Shown here: one piece after another, positions 21,786 to 55,400 of the stretch
How the letters are laid out: the number at the start of each line of letters is the position of its first letter
Position numbering within the stretch: the stretch's first letter is position 1
Assembly: GCA_013399895.1 (NCBI GenBank)
Contig: VXBA01003718.1
Location: 1-64,000, forward strand
Direction of reading: 5' to 3'
DNA length: 64,000 bases
Origin: Serilophus lunatus
Taxonomy: Eukaryota; Chordata; Aves; Passeriformes; Eurylaimidae
The notes under the pieces: generated by a model
What the model was told of the DNA's origin: nothing
The model's input: the letters and a program-made list of their open reading frames with translations, nothing else
Database searches by the model: none
Position numbers and translations under genes: made by a program

Positions 21786-24700
21786 ACCCAAACCAAAGCA
21801 CAGGATTAGCTCCAGCAATGGCCTCAGGCTGGGCTGGAGCCTGGCTGGCTCTTGGGAGGGAAAGCTTTGGGATTCCTGCTCCCTGAACACAGCAGCTCAC
21901 CTGGAAACCCTGCCCAGCTCCACCCCTGCCCCCTCCCCACTCCTTTTGTGGGCAGGGAAAGGGCAAACCCAGCCGTTTTTGGGGGGACAAACACCAATCC
22001 TGCCCTAAATTCTCCTGTGTTCAGGCTCAGCACAGCACCAGACACTCAGGGAACCTCCAGGGTTGAAATGCTACAAAACACAGGGTCAGGGTTGAAGTGA
22101 CAATTGCCCATCTCTCTCTCGCTCCTCCTTTTCACTCCTTTCCAAGCACTTCGGTGCCCAGAGGCATCACAGCTTGTTCAGCTCTCCTCCCTTTCCCAGA
22201 GGGGGTGGGTCCTTGGATCCAGCCTGGCAATGCAGCATTCCCTTAAGAAAGGCACTGGACATTTGGGTTGTTTTCTCTTTTTTTTTTTTTTAAAGTAGCA
22301 TCAGAAAGTGAATTTCTTAAGGATAAAAAGAACAAGGAGGTGAAGGGAAAGAAGAGCAATCAATCATGGGCTTACCTTGCTGAAAAAAACCCCACAAGAC
22401 AAATCCACAGTCCAGTGCCTGGACTGAGCTGGCAGAGCACAGCCACGAGACATGGGCAGCACTCTGCTGCACTCAGTGGAATTAGCAAATTCTTACATGT
22501 CTAGAGGAAGAAAAAGCCAAGACTTAAGTTTCCTAAATCAGTTTGAGACACAAACAGTGCACAGGAAGGACACATGCAGAAAAATCAGTGATACATGCCA
22601 CAAAGATTGCTCCCTCTATTCTCTAATACCCAGAACAACACCCACTTGGCACATAAACCCCAAAGACAGGCCTGCAAAAGGGCCCTGCCAGGCAGGATGG
22701 AATTGGATATTCCAAGCAGCCTGCCATGGAGGGGCAGGGCATCACTAGTCTGCTCACACACACACACTGTGCAAGACAAGAGTTAAGGCTTTGGAGCTGG
22801 CACAGCCTTGGCAGTGGCAAGAGTCACATGTCACACTTGCACTGAGGTTACACAGACACAGAGTGGCTCCAAACCAACAGGGAGCACTGCAAGAGGGAAA
22901 TCCAAGGCCAGTGCTCCCTCCCAGGAGGGGTTTTACCTGGAGCTCCAGGACCAGCAAGGCCTGGGCTGGGAGGGAACAGCCAGAGCTGCCCTGTGTTCCT
23001 GCTCAGCAGCACCAGAAGCTCCCAGAGCCCCCCAGGCAGAGCCCAGCACACACAGGAGGAACAACAGCTCTTCTTCCTCGAGTGCAAGAGGCACTGACAC
23101 CTCCTTCCCCACAACTCAGCCCCTTCCCCAAGGCCAGAGCAGCTCAGGGCTGAGCCTGGGCCCTCTGCACCCTGACATCAATCTCACCAGGCTGCTACAC
23201 TGGCAGCTTGCAGCCCTGGCCCCAAAATAGCAAGTGGGGATGGTCTGCAAGGGCTGCAGGAGATCTCCTTACGCCTTCTGAGAATGTTTTCTTTACTACA
23301 GAAAGGAGGGGAGTAAAGAGAGGCAGCCCAAACTGCCTGGAACCCACTGCATCAATTCACAAAGCTGTAAGTCTAGAGAGAAACCTCTACTTTAATTAAA
23401 AAAAAATAAATTTCTGCTCAGTTCCCTTTGCAAGCACTTGGTAACTCCTCTCTGCCAACTGCAGCCGTTTGGCTGAGATTTGGGTTCTTCAAAAGGCCAA
23501 ACTGCATCCAACAATATTCCAAGTCCCAGCCCCTTGCCTGGTGACCACTGCTGACCTTGGAGAGAGGCAAATAATGCTGGACATGCTCCAAAGGTCAAGA
23601 ACCTCTCAGTGTGCACAGCCTGTCAGCTGTGACCTGTGGATGTCACTTTGATTTAAGTCCTCTCCAGAGGAACCATCCACTCCTCCCAAATGAACAGAGT
23701 TAAGTAGCTGAGTTTGCAAGTCAGGTTTTCCCAAAGGAACAGCTGAGTTCTGACCTTTAAAGCCATGTGATCATTTTACAAATACAGAATTTGCCCAGAT
23801 CTGTCTGAACACAAGATCTGGCAATACCCTTAAGAGTAAATGGGAAGCAGAGCCCCCACGTTTGTTTGTTTTGACAGCCATGCAGGAGAACTGCAGCATT
23901 TCATTAACTGCAAAGCAGGGGAGAGACCAACAAATACATCAGCTGCATCTACCAATTCCACAAAACACCCTGGCACGAAGATGGCTCCTGCAAAAGCTCT
24001 CTGAAAGGAGATGATGGAGTGTGTGTGAAGGCCACTAGTCTGCAACAGCCACCATGCAATGAACATAAATAAAACATCATATTTACCAGGTGCAACATTC
24101 CTAGGAAAGAGCTCACGGGAGTGGCCAGTGGAGGCTGCTGGAGCCCAGCAGGGCCACAGTCAAGTTTGAGCACTGAAGCACAAAATGCTCAAGGCTAAAA
24201 AAGCAGCAGCCAGTTCTCTGCTCTCACTCAAAGTCTTCCCAGCCTCTCCCACCCCTCCAAAACATCCCAAGCTCCCGGCACATCCAGCTGCCTGGAATGT
24301 GGTGCTGCCAGCACTGCCAGCAAGGGGGGCACACGGGAGGGAAACCCAACTCCCAGCACTGGCAGGATCCAAATCCCTGACAGAAGCTGCTCCTGCTCTC
24401 TCCAGACAGCAAGGGAGGACTGGAATCATAAGCAGTGACTGCTGTCATTACGGGCAAGAGGGACACGCCGTGGCAGACAGGAAGCAATCAAGTGATTCTT
24501 CCAAGGTCTCCTATTTATTCCCAGCAGAAAGTGGCCTCCCAGCTGCTCTAAAAATCCTGAGCCAGACACACAGCAGTGAACAGATCCAAGCCTAGTACCA
24601 TGAACCACAGGACACACCACACCGACCTCGACACGTTTGTTTCTCTGAGCATTCACTTAAAATTCACAGCACAAAACACTCCCCCAACCTCCAGGGCATC

Positions 24701-25009
24701 AGCTCGGGGGTCCCTTGGCACGACACCTTTCTCTACCAACACCCTGGAAATAAATCTGTTCTCTCAGACAAGAGGTAGGGGTAAAGGACTCCAAGACACA
24801 CACTGTATAAAACACCACTCTGCTCCATTTCATTCCTCTCTGCTTTGAAATCTGGAACCACAAAAACCTGATAACTGATTCTCTTTTAAGAGGCAGGACT
24901 GACCTCAGCACGAAGTCTCTAAAGGAACCCCCTTCCCCTTTGGTGCACAGCTGGGCCACAGCTGCCCAGGCAGTTGGTCCACACGAGCCGGAGGAGTGCA
25001 GGTCCTGTG

Positions 25010-45832
<20,823 letters not shown>

Positions 45833-45843
45833 CGGGGCCGCCC

Positions 45844-46230
45844 NNNNNNNNNNNNNNNNNNNNNNNNNNNNNNNNNNNNNNNNNNNNNNNNNNNNNNNNN
45901 NNNNNNNNNNNNNNNNNNNNNNNNNNNNNNNNNNNNNNNNNNNNNNNNNNNNNNNNNNNNNNNNNNNNNNNNNNNNNNNNNNNNNNNNNNNNNNNNNNNN
46001 NNNNNNNNNNNNNNNNNNNNNNNNNNNNNNNNNNNNNNNNNNNNNNNNNNNNNNNNNNNNNNNNNNNNNNNNNNNNNNNNNNNNNNNNNNNNNNNNNNNN
46101 NNNNNNNNNNNNNNNNNNNNNNNNNNNNNNNNNNNNNNNNNNNNNNNNNNNNNNNNNNNNNNNNNNNNNNNNNNNNNNNNNNNNNNNNNNNNNNNNNNNN
46201 NNNNNNNNNNNNNNNNNNNNNNNNNNNNNN
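45844..46230. other. Assembly gap (387 N) at the CBL promoter
   Basis: The gap begins 11 bases upstream of the CBL start codon and hides its 5'UTR and core promoter. The right flank is a G-rich pentamer repeat. Confidence 0.99.
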
Positions 46231-46322
46231 GGACGGGATGGGAATGGGAATGAGGGTGGGAATGGGATGGGATGGGACGGGACGGGACGGGATGGGATGG
46301 AGTGGGATGTGGTGGGATGGGA
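46231..46322. repeat. (GGGAT/GGGAC)n pentamer repeat, G-quadruplex-prone
   Basis: About 18 imperfect copies of GGGAY/GGGAATG adjoin the gap, on the strand opposite CBL. Runs of three Gs every five bases could form quadruplexes. Confidence 0.85.
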
Positions 46323-46426
46323 ATGCGAACAGGGGCAGGGGAAGGCAGAGCCCGCCGGGGCTGCATCCCTGTCACCACCATCCCGGTTCCAACGGGAACG
46401 GGAGCAGGGCAGTGAGAGCAGAAAAA

Positions 46427-46555
46427 CAGGGAGAGAAAAGGGACCAGGGAAAGAAAAGGGACCAGGGAAAGAAAAGGGACCAGGGAGAGAAAAGGGCCTG
46501 GAGAGTGAAAAGGGGACCGTGACATGAGAAGGGGACCAGGGAGAGGGTTTGTCAG
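46427..46555. repeat. Tandem repeat of about 18 bases (AGAAAAGGGACCAGGGAA)
   Basis: At least three near-perfect copies at 46431-46490, then diverged copies to 46555. Strong purine asymmetry. Confidence 0.8.
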
Positions 46556-47940
46556 AGCTCTTAGCAGCAAGCTTTGAAAAAGTTACGACACGGGCTCAAA
46601 AGTCAGCTCAGTTCTGTTCCTTTGCTGCCTTCACATCCTCTTTTCATCTCCTTTTCCAGGCAGAAGGACACGTCCTCTGAGAAAAACCAGCGCCAGCCTC
46701 CCCCCAGGGGCTGCAGGGGGGGAAAGGAGGAGAAGGGAAACAGGGAGTGCTGCACTTTGGCCAGAACATTTTGGGGAACACGGGCACCCCCAGCTCAGGC
46801 CTGGAGGTTGCACAGCACAGCCTCAGCCTCTGGATCACCCCTTTGCTCCCCCTGCAGCATCCACTTGTTCAGGAGTCAGATGAGCAGGGCAGCAGGAAGC
46901 AGTTCCACATACACCAAGGCAGCCTGGCATGGGTTGGTTATAAAACCCTCTGTCTTTATTTTATTGCCTTTGGTAAAGCTGGGTAAATATTTCTGGGACA
47001 GGCAACTCCTTGTCTGGCTTTAATTACCTGGGCAAATTTTCCTAAGGATTATATTGACCTCAACTATGTCAACATTTATTGAGGCCGTGTTCCTGAGGCT
47101 TTTCCCATTAGGTGCTAATGGATTCTGGCTAATAGTCAAGCCTGATTGACCACTAGCAGGTGCCCTGGCCAGCTCCAGGATACCACAAGTACCTGGGGAG
47201 AGAACTGGGGAGGGCAACCCCAGCTTTGTGAGAGCCAAACACAACAAAAAATCACTGTGGCTCCGAGCCAAAGAGATCAGGGAACGTGCTGGAGCAGTTG
47301 CATTCCTGACTATCTGCTCCCCCAGGCATGATTCACTCCCCAGTCAGGGCTGCTGTGACGTGGGGAGGCTCCAAGCAAAGGTTGGTTTTGCTTGGGAATG
47401 TTGGGAGGGTGCAGATGCAGGGACCCCACGCCCTGGGGGCACCTCTCAGCCCCCAGCCATCCTGCCCTGTTCCCTCCCAGTGCCCAGAGCTCCCAAAAGC
47501 TCAGGACAGGGACTCCTTGCAGCCCTGAGCTGAGCTCAGAGGGGAGCCCAGACTCCCCTGCCCGGCTGTATTTCTGCTGGGCTCGAGAAGGGGCTGTGTT
47601 TTAGCAGAGGTAAAACCTCAACCAGAGGTTTGTGGGCTCTGCCACATGCAAAACTCTGCTTGTTTTCACTCTCCCACGCTTGACAGAGAGGTAGAACTTC
47701 CCCTCCTGCCCCCCCCTTCCCCCAGTGTTCTGTGCATGAATGGGTGTTCCTGCAAGGGGAACCCTCAGGAACTCCCAGGAGAACCCTGGGGCTGCAGGGA
47801 TGGCTCTCAGCCCTTACCTCCCCATCAGCACACCTGGAGAGCTCCCCACATCCTCTGCCCAACTCCAGAGCTGCCCCAAGCTGGGGAAGAGAGGCTGGGT
47901 GCTGTCACAGTCCTGTCCACAGCATTCCCCCCAGGAAGAG
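46556..47940. other. CBL-PDZD3 intergenic DNA
   Basis: I see no coding exon on either strand. Two overlapping minus-strand AATAAA hexamers (46955-46965) could be a distal polyA site for PDZD3. In human, CCDC153 occupies this interval on the opposite strand; nothing resembling its coiled coil is visible. Confidence 0.5.
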
Positions 47941-47956
47941 CAGAGTGGACGTGTCC

Positions 47957-47962
47957 TTTAAT
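47957..47962 (-). terminator. Candidate PDZD3 polyadenylation signal ATTAAA
   Basis: Variant hexamer on the minus strand about 580 bases after the PDZD3 stop. Confidence 0.4.
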
Positions 47963-48538
47963 CACACCCCGGCTGGGGGATGCAGGGACAGTGCTGTGGG
48001 GGGTGGTGGACACTCAGTGCCCACGGGGAGGACGAGGGGGCACAGGGAATGTCCATGCACGTGCAGATCTGAGACAGCAGGCTGAGAGGTGGGGGGTTTC
48101 TTCTCCAGCACCTCGTTGGCCTCCAAAGCTCCTTTTCCCCCTTCACAAAGCAGAACCAAGGTCAGCCCTGGGCTTCAGGTTCCCCAGTCCCCCAGGTCAT
48201 GGTGTGGAGGCCTCAGCTCTCCTGGGAACCCCCCAGAGCCTGGAGCTGGGCAAGTGCTTCAGTGCAGTGTCCTGAGAAATCCCTGGAGGCAGCTGGGCTG
48301 GCAAAGACACAGAGCTGTCTTCAGGTCACCAGGGGGTGCCACCACGGCCAGTAAAAGCTGGGAGCCGTGTCCTTGAGCAGAGGTGAGTCTCTGGGAGGGG
48401 TGATGCCGTGAGTCCCCTCACGGGCAGGCAGGAGCTGTGTGTGCAATCCATGCTGTGCTCCGAGGGGCACCCGTGGGCTGGCACGGCCTGGGTGCAGGTG
48501 CTGTGTGTGGGAGAGCCTGTCCAGAGGCTCCTGGGCCA

Positions 48539-51500
48539 CTAAAACGCCTGGCACAGCTTCTTCTGCTCCTCCTGGCGTGGGCTCTGCAGGGACACAGCAG
48601 GGGCATTGTGGCAGCACACACACAGAGTCCTCCCTCACCCCAGGGGCATTTCTGCCTGGCCCCTATGGCCAAGGGACCATGCAGCCCTTTCCTGTCCATG
48701 CCAGAGGTGCCAGGGAAATATCAGGATGGGCAGAGCAGGAGGGTGACGGGACTCGGAGCACTGCCCTGACAATTTGGTGAGGGGAATTACCTGTACGAGC
48801 TCTATACTGTTGGCAGCAGCCACCAGCCAGGAGATAGGTCCACTTGGTCCCACCTCAACGTGACAGAGTCCAGGGGAGCCACAGAGAGAGAGCAGGGAGG
48901 GTGTGCAGGAGCCTGAGGGAGGGTCACTGTCCTCGAAGAACTGCAGAGGGGACAGCCCGATCTGGAAGAACAGAAGAGGGATGGATGTGCTGCGTGGTCC
49001 TGGGGAGGACCTCACTGGGGGCAAGACCCCCATCCCACCTTCCAGGCTCACAGCAACCCAGGGCTCCCCACCCTGGGTCCCCCAAACCCACCGAGTGGTA
49101 GAACTCGTCGCCAGCGGGGTCGATGACCAGCAGCGTCACCTGGTCATCACGGGCACGGATCCTGTGCACTGTCTGCTCGTGGTCCAGCCCCTCGATGCTC
49201 TCCCCATTCACAGCCAGGACACGGTCCCCCTCCTTCATCCCCGCCTGCTCAGCTGGCAGCCCCGCATCCACATCCCACAGGAACTGGCCTGGCATGGGGC
49301 AGGGCAGAGAGAGGGTGGGGACACACTCCCAGAGTCACCCAGCCAGAGGGGAACGGGCACTGCTGAGCCCCGTGTGCAGTGGGGACAGGGCTGGCAGCTC
49401 TTCCCAGCCCTCAAACACACACAGGTACAGACCACCCCCCTCACCCCCTCACCTACACCCCCTGAGCTGCAGTCATCCTCCTTGAGCAGAAACCCGTAGC
49501 CAGCCGGGCCCTTCACCATGTGCAGCTGCCGGACCCTGAAGGGGAGCCAGGAGGTGTCTGCCAGGGCAGCCGTGACCCGCAGGCCCCGCAGGCGGTAGAA
49601 CTCCTCCACAGCACTGGATGCCACCAGCAGCGTCACCTTGTTGCCGCTCTGCTTAAGCTGGGTGGGAAGCACAGGGCGCTCAGTGCTGTTCTCAGCCTCA
49701 TCCCCCTCCCACCCACGCCGGGAATAAGGACCTTTCTGGTGAGCTGGGTTTGAGAGTAGCTCTTCACGCTGTGCCCGTTGAGCTCCAGGAGCCAGGAGCC
49801 TGGTGGCACCCCTGCCCTGTCTGCCGGCCCATCCTGCCGCACTGACAGCTGGAAGGTGCCCTTGGTGCCTGCAGGGAGGGGGTCTGGGGTTATTGGCCAT
49901 CAGGAGCTCAGGGAATGCCCAGGCACGTGATGGGCAGCAGTGAGAGTGTCATGCAGGGACAGAGGCCCTGGGTGAGCGGGGTGGTACATCAGTGCCAGCA
50001 TCCCACCGCCTGCTTTACCTTCTGGACACGACACACTGAAGCCAAAGCCGCTTTTGTCCCTCGTGATGTGGCAGAGGCGCGGGCGGATGTCGTCTGGAAG
50101 CATCTGGGACAGGTCCCTGCCCAGGGATTTGGCAGCTTCATAGGACTCACCGTCCAGCACCGCCAGCAGGACCTGGTTCCCGCTGGCCTTGATCTTCTGC
50201 ACCACCTGGAAAGACCCAGGATCAGGGTCATGCCCCCTCTGTGCCCCTGGCAGGGGAGGACCCAGGCGGTCCTACAGCCCATGGGGTGCTCCTAGCTTAC
50301 CCTTTGGTGGTCCAAGTGGTCCACAAAGTGGCCATTGACCTGGAGGAGCCGGTCCCCGTCCTGCAGCCCCCTGCGCTGGGCCACCCCTCCCCACTCAATC
50401 TGCCGGATGACGTGGCCCTGGCACACCAGCTCCTCGTGGAGGCAGAAGCCGAAGGTCTCCGTGCTGTCCTTGGTGAGGAGGTAGAAGCGAGGCTCCCCCA
50501 CGCCCTCAGCATCTGTGTGGGGGGACAGCCCGTGAGCAGGGCCCTGCAAGGAGCCCAACACAAGTTCTCTTCCCCATCCTGGGCTGGGGTCTTCCCATCC
50601 CTGCTGCCTTAATGTTCACCTCCCACAGCTCCCTGGTGTGAGAGAGCACAGGACCCCAGCAGTGCCCAGGGGCCACAATCCTGTGCAGACACAGGGACAC
50701 CCTGGGAGGTGAGGGTATTTATTTACCCGTGTCCTCAGTCAGTGTCAAGGCAGGGTTGTCGATCCCATCTTTGGGGTTAAATTCAAATTTTCTGAAATGA
50801 TAAAGGGGCAGGAGAGGCCATGTCAGTGTAGCAGGATAGCCCTCTCCAGTCTTGTTAGCCTGTTCCTCCCAGAAAGAGGCAGCTGAGCAACAGCTCCTGT
50901 GCCTCCTCTTCCTTGGGGGAAGTCAGGAGGGGATCCCCTCCTTGGATCATCCCCCACATCTTCCCCTGAGCTAACAACTCAGGGAAGAGCTTCCTGGGCA
51001 GGCAACTGGGATTGGCAGCTGTGACCCCCCCACCTCAGCTGAGATGTGCCCCAGTTGTGGGGCCATGAGCCCCAGAAAGCCCCTGGCCAAGGGGAGCTCA
51101 CAACTTACATGATGGATGACTTGTCCCCCTTGAGCCCTGCAGAGGGAGAGGAGAGGTCAGTGCAGGAGGTGGAGGGCTGGGAGCAGACCCCATGCTCTCA
51201 AGCACTCAGGGTGTGTTCATTCTTTGGCTGAGCCTGCCATGCCAGGTGAGGGGGTTTTCCAAGCACACACAGCCCTCCCAATCCCTTTGTCCCTTGGCCC
51301 CACCACCAGTGTGTCTTGCATTCCCAGGTCCAACAGGCACTCACTGCCCAGCCCAGCAGGATCCCACAGCACTGGGGGCAAAGTAGGGCCAGGCAGATGG
51401 AGCTTAGTCCTGGGGGTTTGCAGAGCTCTTGAGTGACGGATGACAAGAGTCACCAGGACCCCACAGAGCTGGCTAGAGCCAGGGGATGGAGACAGAGCCT

Positions 51501-51766
51501 TTCCCTGGCAGACCTCCCCAAGAAAAACCCTCCCCACCTCCTCTGGCACAAGGAACCCCAAACCCAGGGAGAGGAGATTCCTCCCCAGTATCCCCACAAT
51601 GCCCGTGTGCATTTTCCTGCATGCCTTTAGCTCCTTCCCACGGCCTGCCCGGGCTCTGACATTGTCTTGCTCCATGTGGAAGCAGGGCCTGGAGTCGTGA
51701 GTGTGGGGAAGGGTCTCCACAGGATGCAGCCCCACTGCCCCGGCACATACCTTTTGTTTGCTTCAT
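48539..51766 (-). CDS. PDZD3: PDZD3 (NHERF4/IKEPP), PDZ scaffold, three-PDZ model
   Basis: Apical epithelial scaffold whose family binds NHE3, guanylate cyclase C and TRPV channels. Exons in order: 51766-51751, 51136-51109, 50791-50727, 50512-50301, 50205-50019, 49868-49732, 49657-49453, 49288-49092, 48961-48791, 48583-48539. Phase holds and gives 420 residues. Three PDZ domains are visible: PRFYLLTKD to VLLAVLDGE, RPRLCHITRDKSGFGFSV to VTLLVASSA, and RQLHMVKGPAGYGFLL to VTLLVIDPA. Residues KFEFNPKDGIDNPALTLTED match human closely. Human PDZD3 has a fourth PDZ domain (571 aa); here exon 9 gives only PGLCHVEVGPSG and the last exon encodes SPRQEEQKKLCQAF. The tiny first exons and the last exon are the least certain parts. 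Confidence 0.9.
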
Positions 51767-52192
51767 GGCTGCAGGGAATGCAAGAGGGAGCAAGGTACAG
51801 GGTGAAGTGGCAGGGGAGCGTCCCCGCCTCTTCCAAGACGCCCCAGGTTTAATGGTTAAACAGCCCCAAGTTCTTGCCTGCCCTCCCAACCCCAGGGCAC
51901 TGCCAGCCTGAGCTGGGAGCAGGGACCAGCGCCCTGAGACACCCAGTTCGGGAACGGATCCTGGTGTCCCACCCTCCGGGGAGACACAGAGCGGGGAAGA
52001 ACAACTGATTTGGCACAAGCTGGAGGAGAAGTGGGCTGATCCAAGTTAACCCTGGGCTGCTCCATTTTAACCCTGGGAGATGGGGACGGGGCAGAGCCCT
52101 CCACTCCAGCTGCTGGAGGGGTGGCTGCACCAACAACTCCCACATTCCTCCCCAGGAAGAGGAGATTGAGTCTTGGAAACTAAGTGGTGCAC
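51767..52192 (-). promoter_or_regulatory. PDZD3 upstream interval, abutting the NLRX1 3' end
   Basis: Only about 430 bases separate the PDZD3 start codon from the NLRX1 polyA signal, so PDZD3's 5'UTR and promoter must be here or overlap NLRX1's 3'UTR. I see no TATA box. Confidence 0.45.
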
Positions 52193-52198
52193 TTTAAT
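52193..52198 (-). terminator. NLRX1 polyadenylation signal ATTAAA
   Basis: Variant hexamer on the minus strand 290 bases beyond the NLRX1 stop; no canonical AATAAA lies nearer. Confidence 0.55.
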
Positions 52199-52484
52199 GC
52201 TCCCAAAGGATTCACAAACAAGCCTGAGTCCCGCCCTCTGCCACTGCTGTGGCCGGAGTGCAGCAGCTGGGTCTCCACAAGCCCAGAAGAACGAGTCCCA
52301 GTTGCTCCTGTCCTGGTCTCTGTACCATTCCCACACTCGAGCCTTGCCTGCGGACGAGGGCTGAGCCCCACATACCCAGCATCTTGGACAGCACCCATCC
52401 ACTCAGTATCTCCATGTGGATAAGGGCACAGCGGGCTGGGGCTCACTCCACTGCTCCCTCCCTGGCTGGCACACGGGCAGCGGG

Positions 52485-55400
52485 TCACAGGGTCCCATCC
52501 TGCAGTTTGCCCAGCATCTTCTTGACCTCGCTCTCCACTCGCAGGAACTTGGCTTTCCTCCAGGGGTTGGCAGTCTGGCTGCGGCTGCTCTCCAGGTCCT
52601 GCAGGAGGAGGGCGAGGTGCTGGCGCACCCGCTCGCGGTCCCAGAAGGGCAGGTTCCTCTGCACCACGCTCAGGATGTGGGACCAGTAGTCGGAGACGTC
52701 GGTGCCTGCTGTGAGGAAAACCAGAGCCCTGACACCATCCCGGTCCATGCGCAGGCTGTGAAGAGCCCGTTTGCCGTCCTCGCTGATGTCGTTGAAGTAC
52801 AGGCTGGAAAAAGGAGCAGGAGACGCTGTGAGGGTTGAGGGGAAGGGCAGAGGCACACAGGACAGGGAGACTGGGTCGGAGGCACTGCCAGCAAAAGGGC
52901 AGAGACGGGGCAGAGTGAACTCACTGCACTTTGTCCAGAGTCTCGTGCTTTTTGGCCACCTCCACCACGCTCAGGGCGGCTGCGTCCGTCAGGGAGTTGT
53001 AGCCCAGGTTGAGCTCCTGGAGGTGCTGGTTCTGCGCCAGGTGCCGGGCGATGGCCTCGGCGCCGCCGTCCCCCAGCCCCGTGTGCAGCAGGGACAAGTG
53101 GGTCAGCGAGCGGTTCCCTGCCAGCGCCTCGGCCAGGAACTGAGCCCCCTGCTCGCCCACGGGGTTATTGGCCAGCCTGTGGACACGGGAGCTCAGGGAA
53201 TGCCAGTGGTGGGCAGCAGTGACAGTGCCATGCAGGGGCAGGGGCAGTACTCACCGCAGGCTGCTCACCACACACTTGTCATGCAGGAGCAGGTCCCGGA
53301 TTTCCTTGCAGGCATCGGAGCCCAGGCTGTTGAGCTGCAGACTGATGCAGAGCAAGACACAGGGGTGGCAGGACCGAAATGGCTGTGACCTGAGGTCCTG
53401 GCAACCCTGCCCTCTCCGACTTCCCTGGCCCTCCCCATCACCGTCCTACTTGGGCTCCCCAAGCCAGGCCACCCAAGGTCTCCTGTGCCAAAGGGAGCAC
53501 ACTGACACTGCACTGGAGCATCAGCCAGCCGGGCCAGTGCCAGCAGGAGCAGGGCAGGGGAAGAAGATGCAAGCTCTGCGGGGTGGGTGAAGATCTGAGG
53601 AGGGATCAGGACTCCTCCAAACCCTCCTGAGCATCTGGAGGAAGTGCGGCACAGCCCAGCTGCAGAGCCCGGTCCAACTCTGCTGAGCACGTCTCGCCAC
53701 CACCTGGGCAGCAGGCAGACCTGCAGCTCCACAAATGTTCTGGAACAATTGTGGAAACACCTGCTTAGCTCAGACTCCCACCTCTGGGACGCCCAGCTCC
53801 AGCGACACTGGGATACTGGGTGGCTCCGAGGGAGGGACCCGGGGCTGCCAGGGCAGCTGGCAGCACAGCCTGTACCAGCTGCAGGGAGCTGCCCAAAAAT
53901 TCCTGCGGGAGGGCGTGCTGGGACTGCAAATCCCAGCATGCAGTGCCATTCCAAGGCTGAATGAGGAGCGTTGCATGGTGGAAGCTGTAGTTCCCTAGGT
54001 CTGCACCGAAGATAAACAAGGGCGGGTATTCCCTGCCCTACTTTTTCATTCCCTGGGCTCCTACTGCATCCCTGCAATGGGCAGAGGCGAGGGAGAGCCC
54101 AATTTCTGAGCACCACCCAAGGCCAGGAGAAGGCGGTACTCACTGCAGAGCTTTGCATCGCAGCAGGACAGGGAAGAGGGTCCTCAGGCTGCTGCTGTCA
54201 AGGTTGCAGGAGGTGAGGTTGAGCTCCTCCACCTCGTGACACGTGGCACTCATGACAGACGCCAGCACAGAGCACTTGAGGGGGGTCATCTTGACGAAGG
54301 CGAGGTTGACGGCGCGGAGGGAGCGGACGGCCTCGGCCGTGAAGCGCTCGTTCTGGAACTCGTGCAGGAAGAACAGGTAGTCCATCAGCTCCGAGGGGGG
54401 CAGCCCCTTGCGGCTCTTCCTGATCACCGTCTTCTTCATGGCCTTGGCGATCTCAAAGGCCGCCAGGTTCTTGATGGAGCAGCCCAGCTGCTCGAGGATG
54501 GCGCGGTTACGGCGGGACAGGATCCCGCCCATGAAGATGGGGAAGAGCTCAAAGACCTCGTCGTCGGGAGCCTCGTCAGGGTGGCGCATGGGGCCCTCCA
54601 CGCCCAGGATGCTGGAATTGATCTGGTCCAGGACGTCATCGTTGTAGTAATCCTCCTCTTTGAACAGCTCCTCTGCCATGGTGTGGGCAATAGCATCCCG
54701 CTCCTTCCCGCTCAGCCGGGAGAAGTAACGAGGGAAGATTTTGAGCAGGTTGAAGAGCACTGGCAGGAAGCGCAGGGGCAGCACCTTGGAGATGATATTG
54801 ACGACCACAGCCACGTCTTCACTCACCTTCCCAATGACCTCTGACAGCTCCTTCCCCACTCGCTGCGCCAGGGTCTTCTTCTCACCCAGCACCACGTAGA
54901 GGGCTGCCAGGTACTCCTGCATGGCAGGAATGGTGAAGACAAAGGTGTGCTCTTTGCCTGGCTGCACACACGGGCTGAGGAAGAAGCGGAAGACGTCGCT
55001 GCGGAAAACCTCCAGGAGGTTGAGCTCGCTCTCAGTCTTCATCTCCACCTCGAAGCACTGCTGCAGGTCATCCTCTGAGAAGCAGGTCTTGCGGGACATC
55101 ACCCCTTCGTAGGCCAGCTTGCCCACTGTCTTGGCCACGTACTTCATCATGGAGATGTTGGTGGGGTCGGTGCTGTCCAGCACCTCCCCGCTGAAGTTGA
55201 GCCTCAGGAAGCTGGTGTAGATGCCAGTGAGGGTCTGGCTGGGAGGCACCGTCCTGGTGAAGTAGAGGAAGTGCAGCGTGGTGCACACCAGCCAGCAGTA
55301 AGAGGGCAGGAAGCAGGCAGCCGTTATCTGGTCATGGCGCTCCAAGTTCCTCGACAACATCTCCACCAGGTTCTCCTGCTCAGCCGAGCTGCGATCCCTG

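Larger units (their letters stand above)
21145..25009 (-). other. CBL 3'UTR
   Basis: Uninterrupted non-coding sequence downstream of the CBL stop. It includes a 38-base gap, a 20-base C run and several A/T runs. A long 3'UTR is normal for CBL. Confidence 0.7.

Noticed and set aside
46574..47023. Possible CCDC153 exon (Lys/Gln-rich start)
   Set aside because: No coiled-coil heptads, no splice-phase continuity, and no match to the family as I know it.
54236..54844. Plus-strand 202-codon frame
   Set aside because: It is antisense to the large NLRX1 exon, whose sense strand is clearly the conserved protein.
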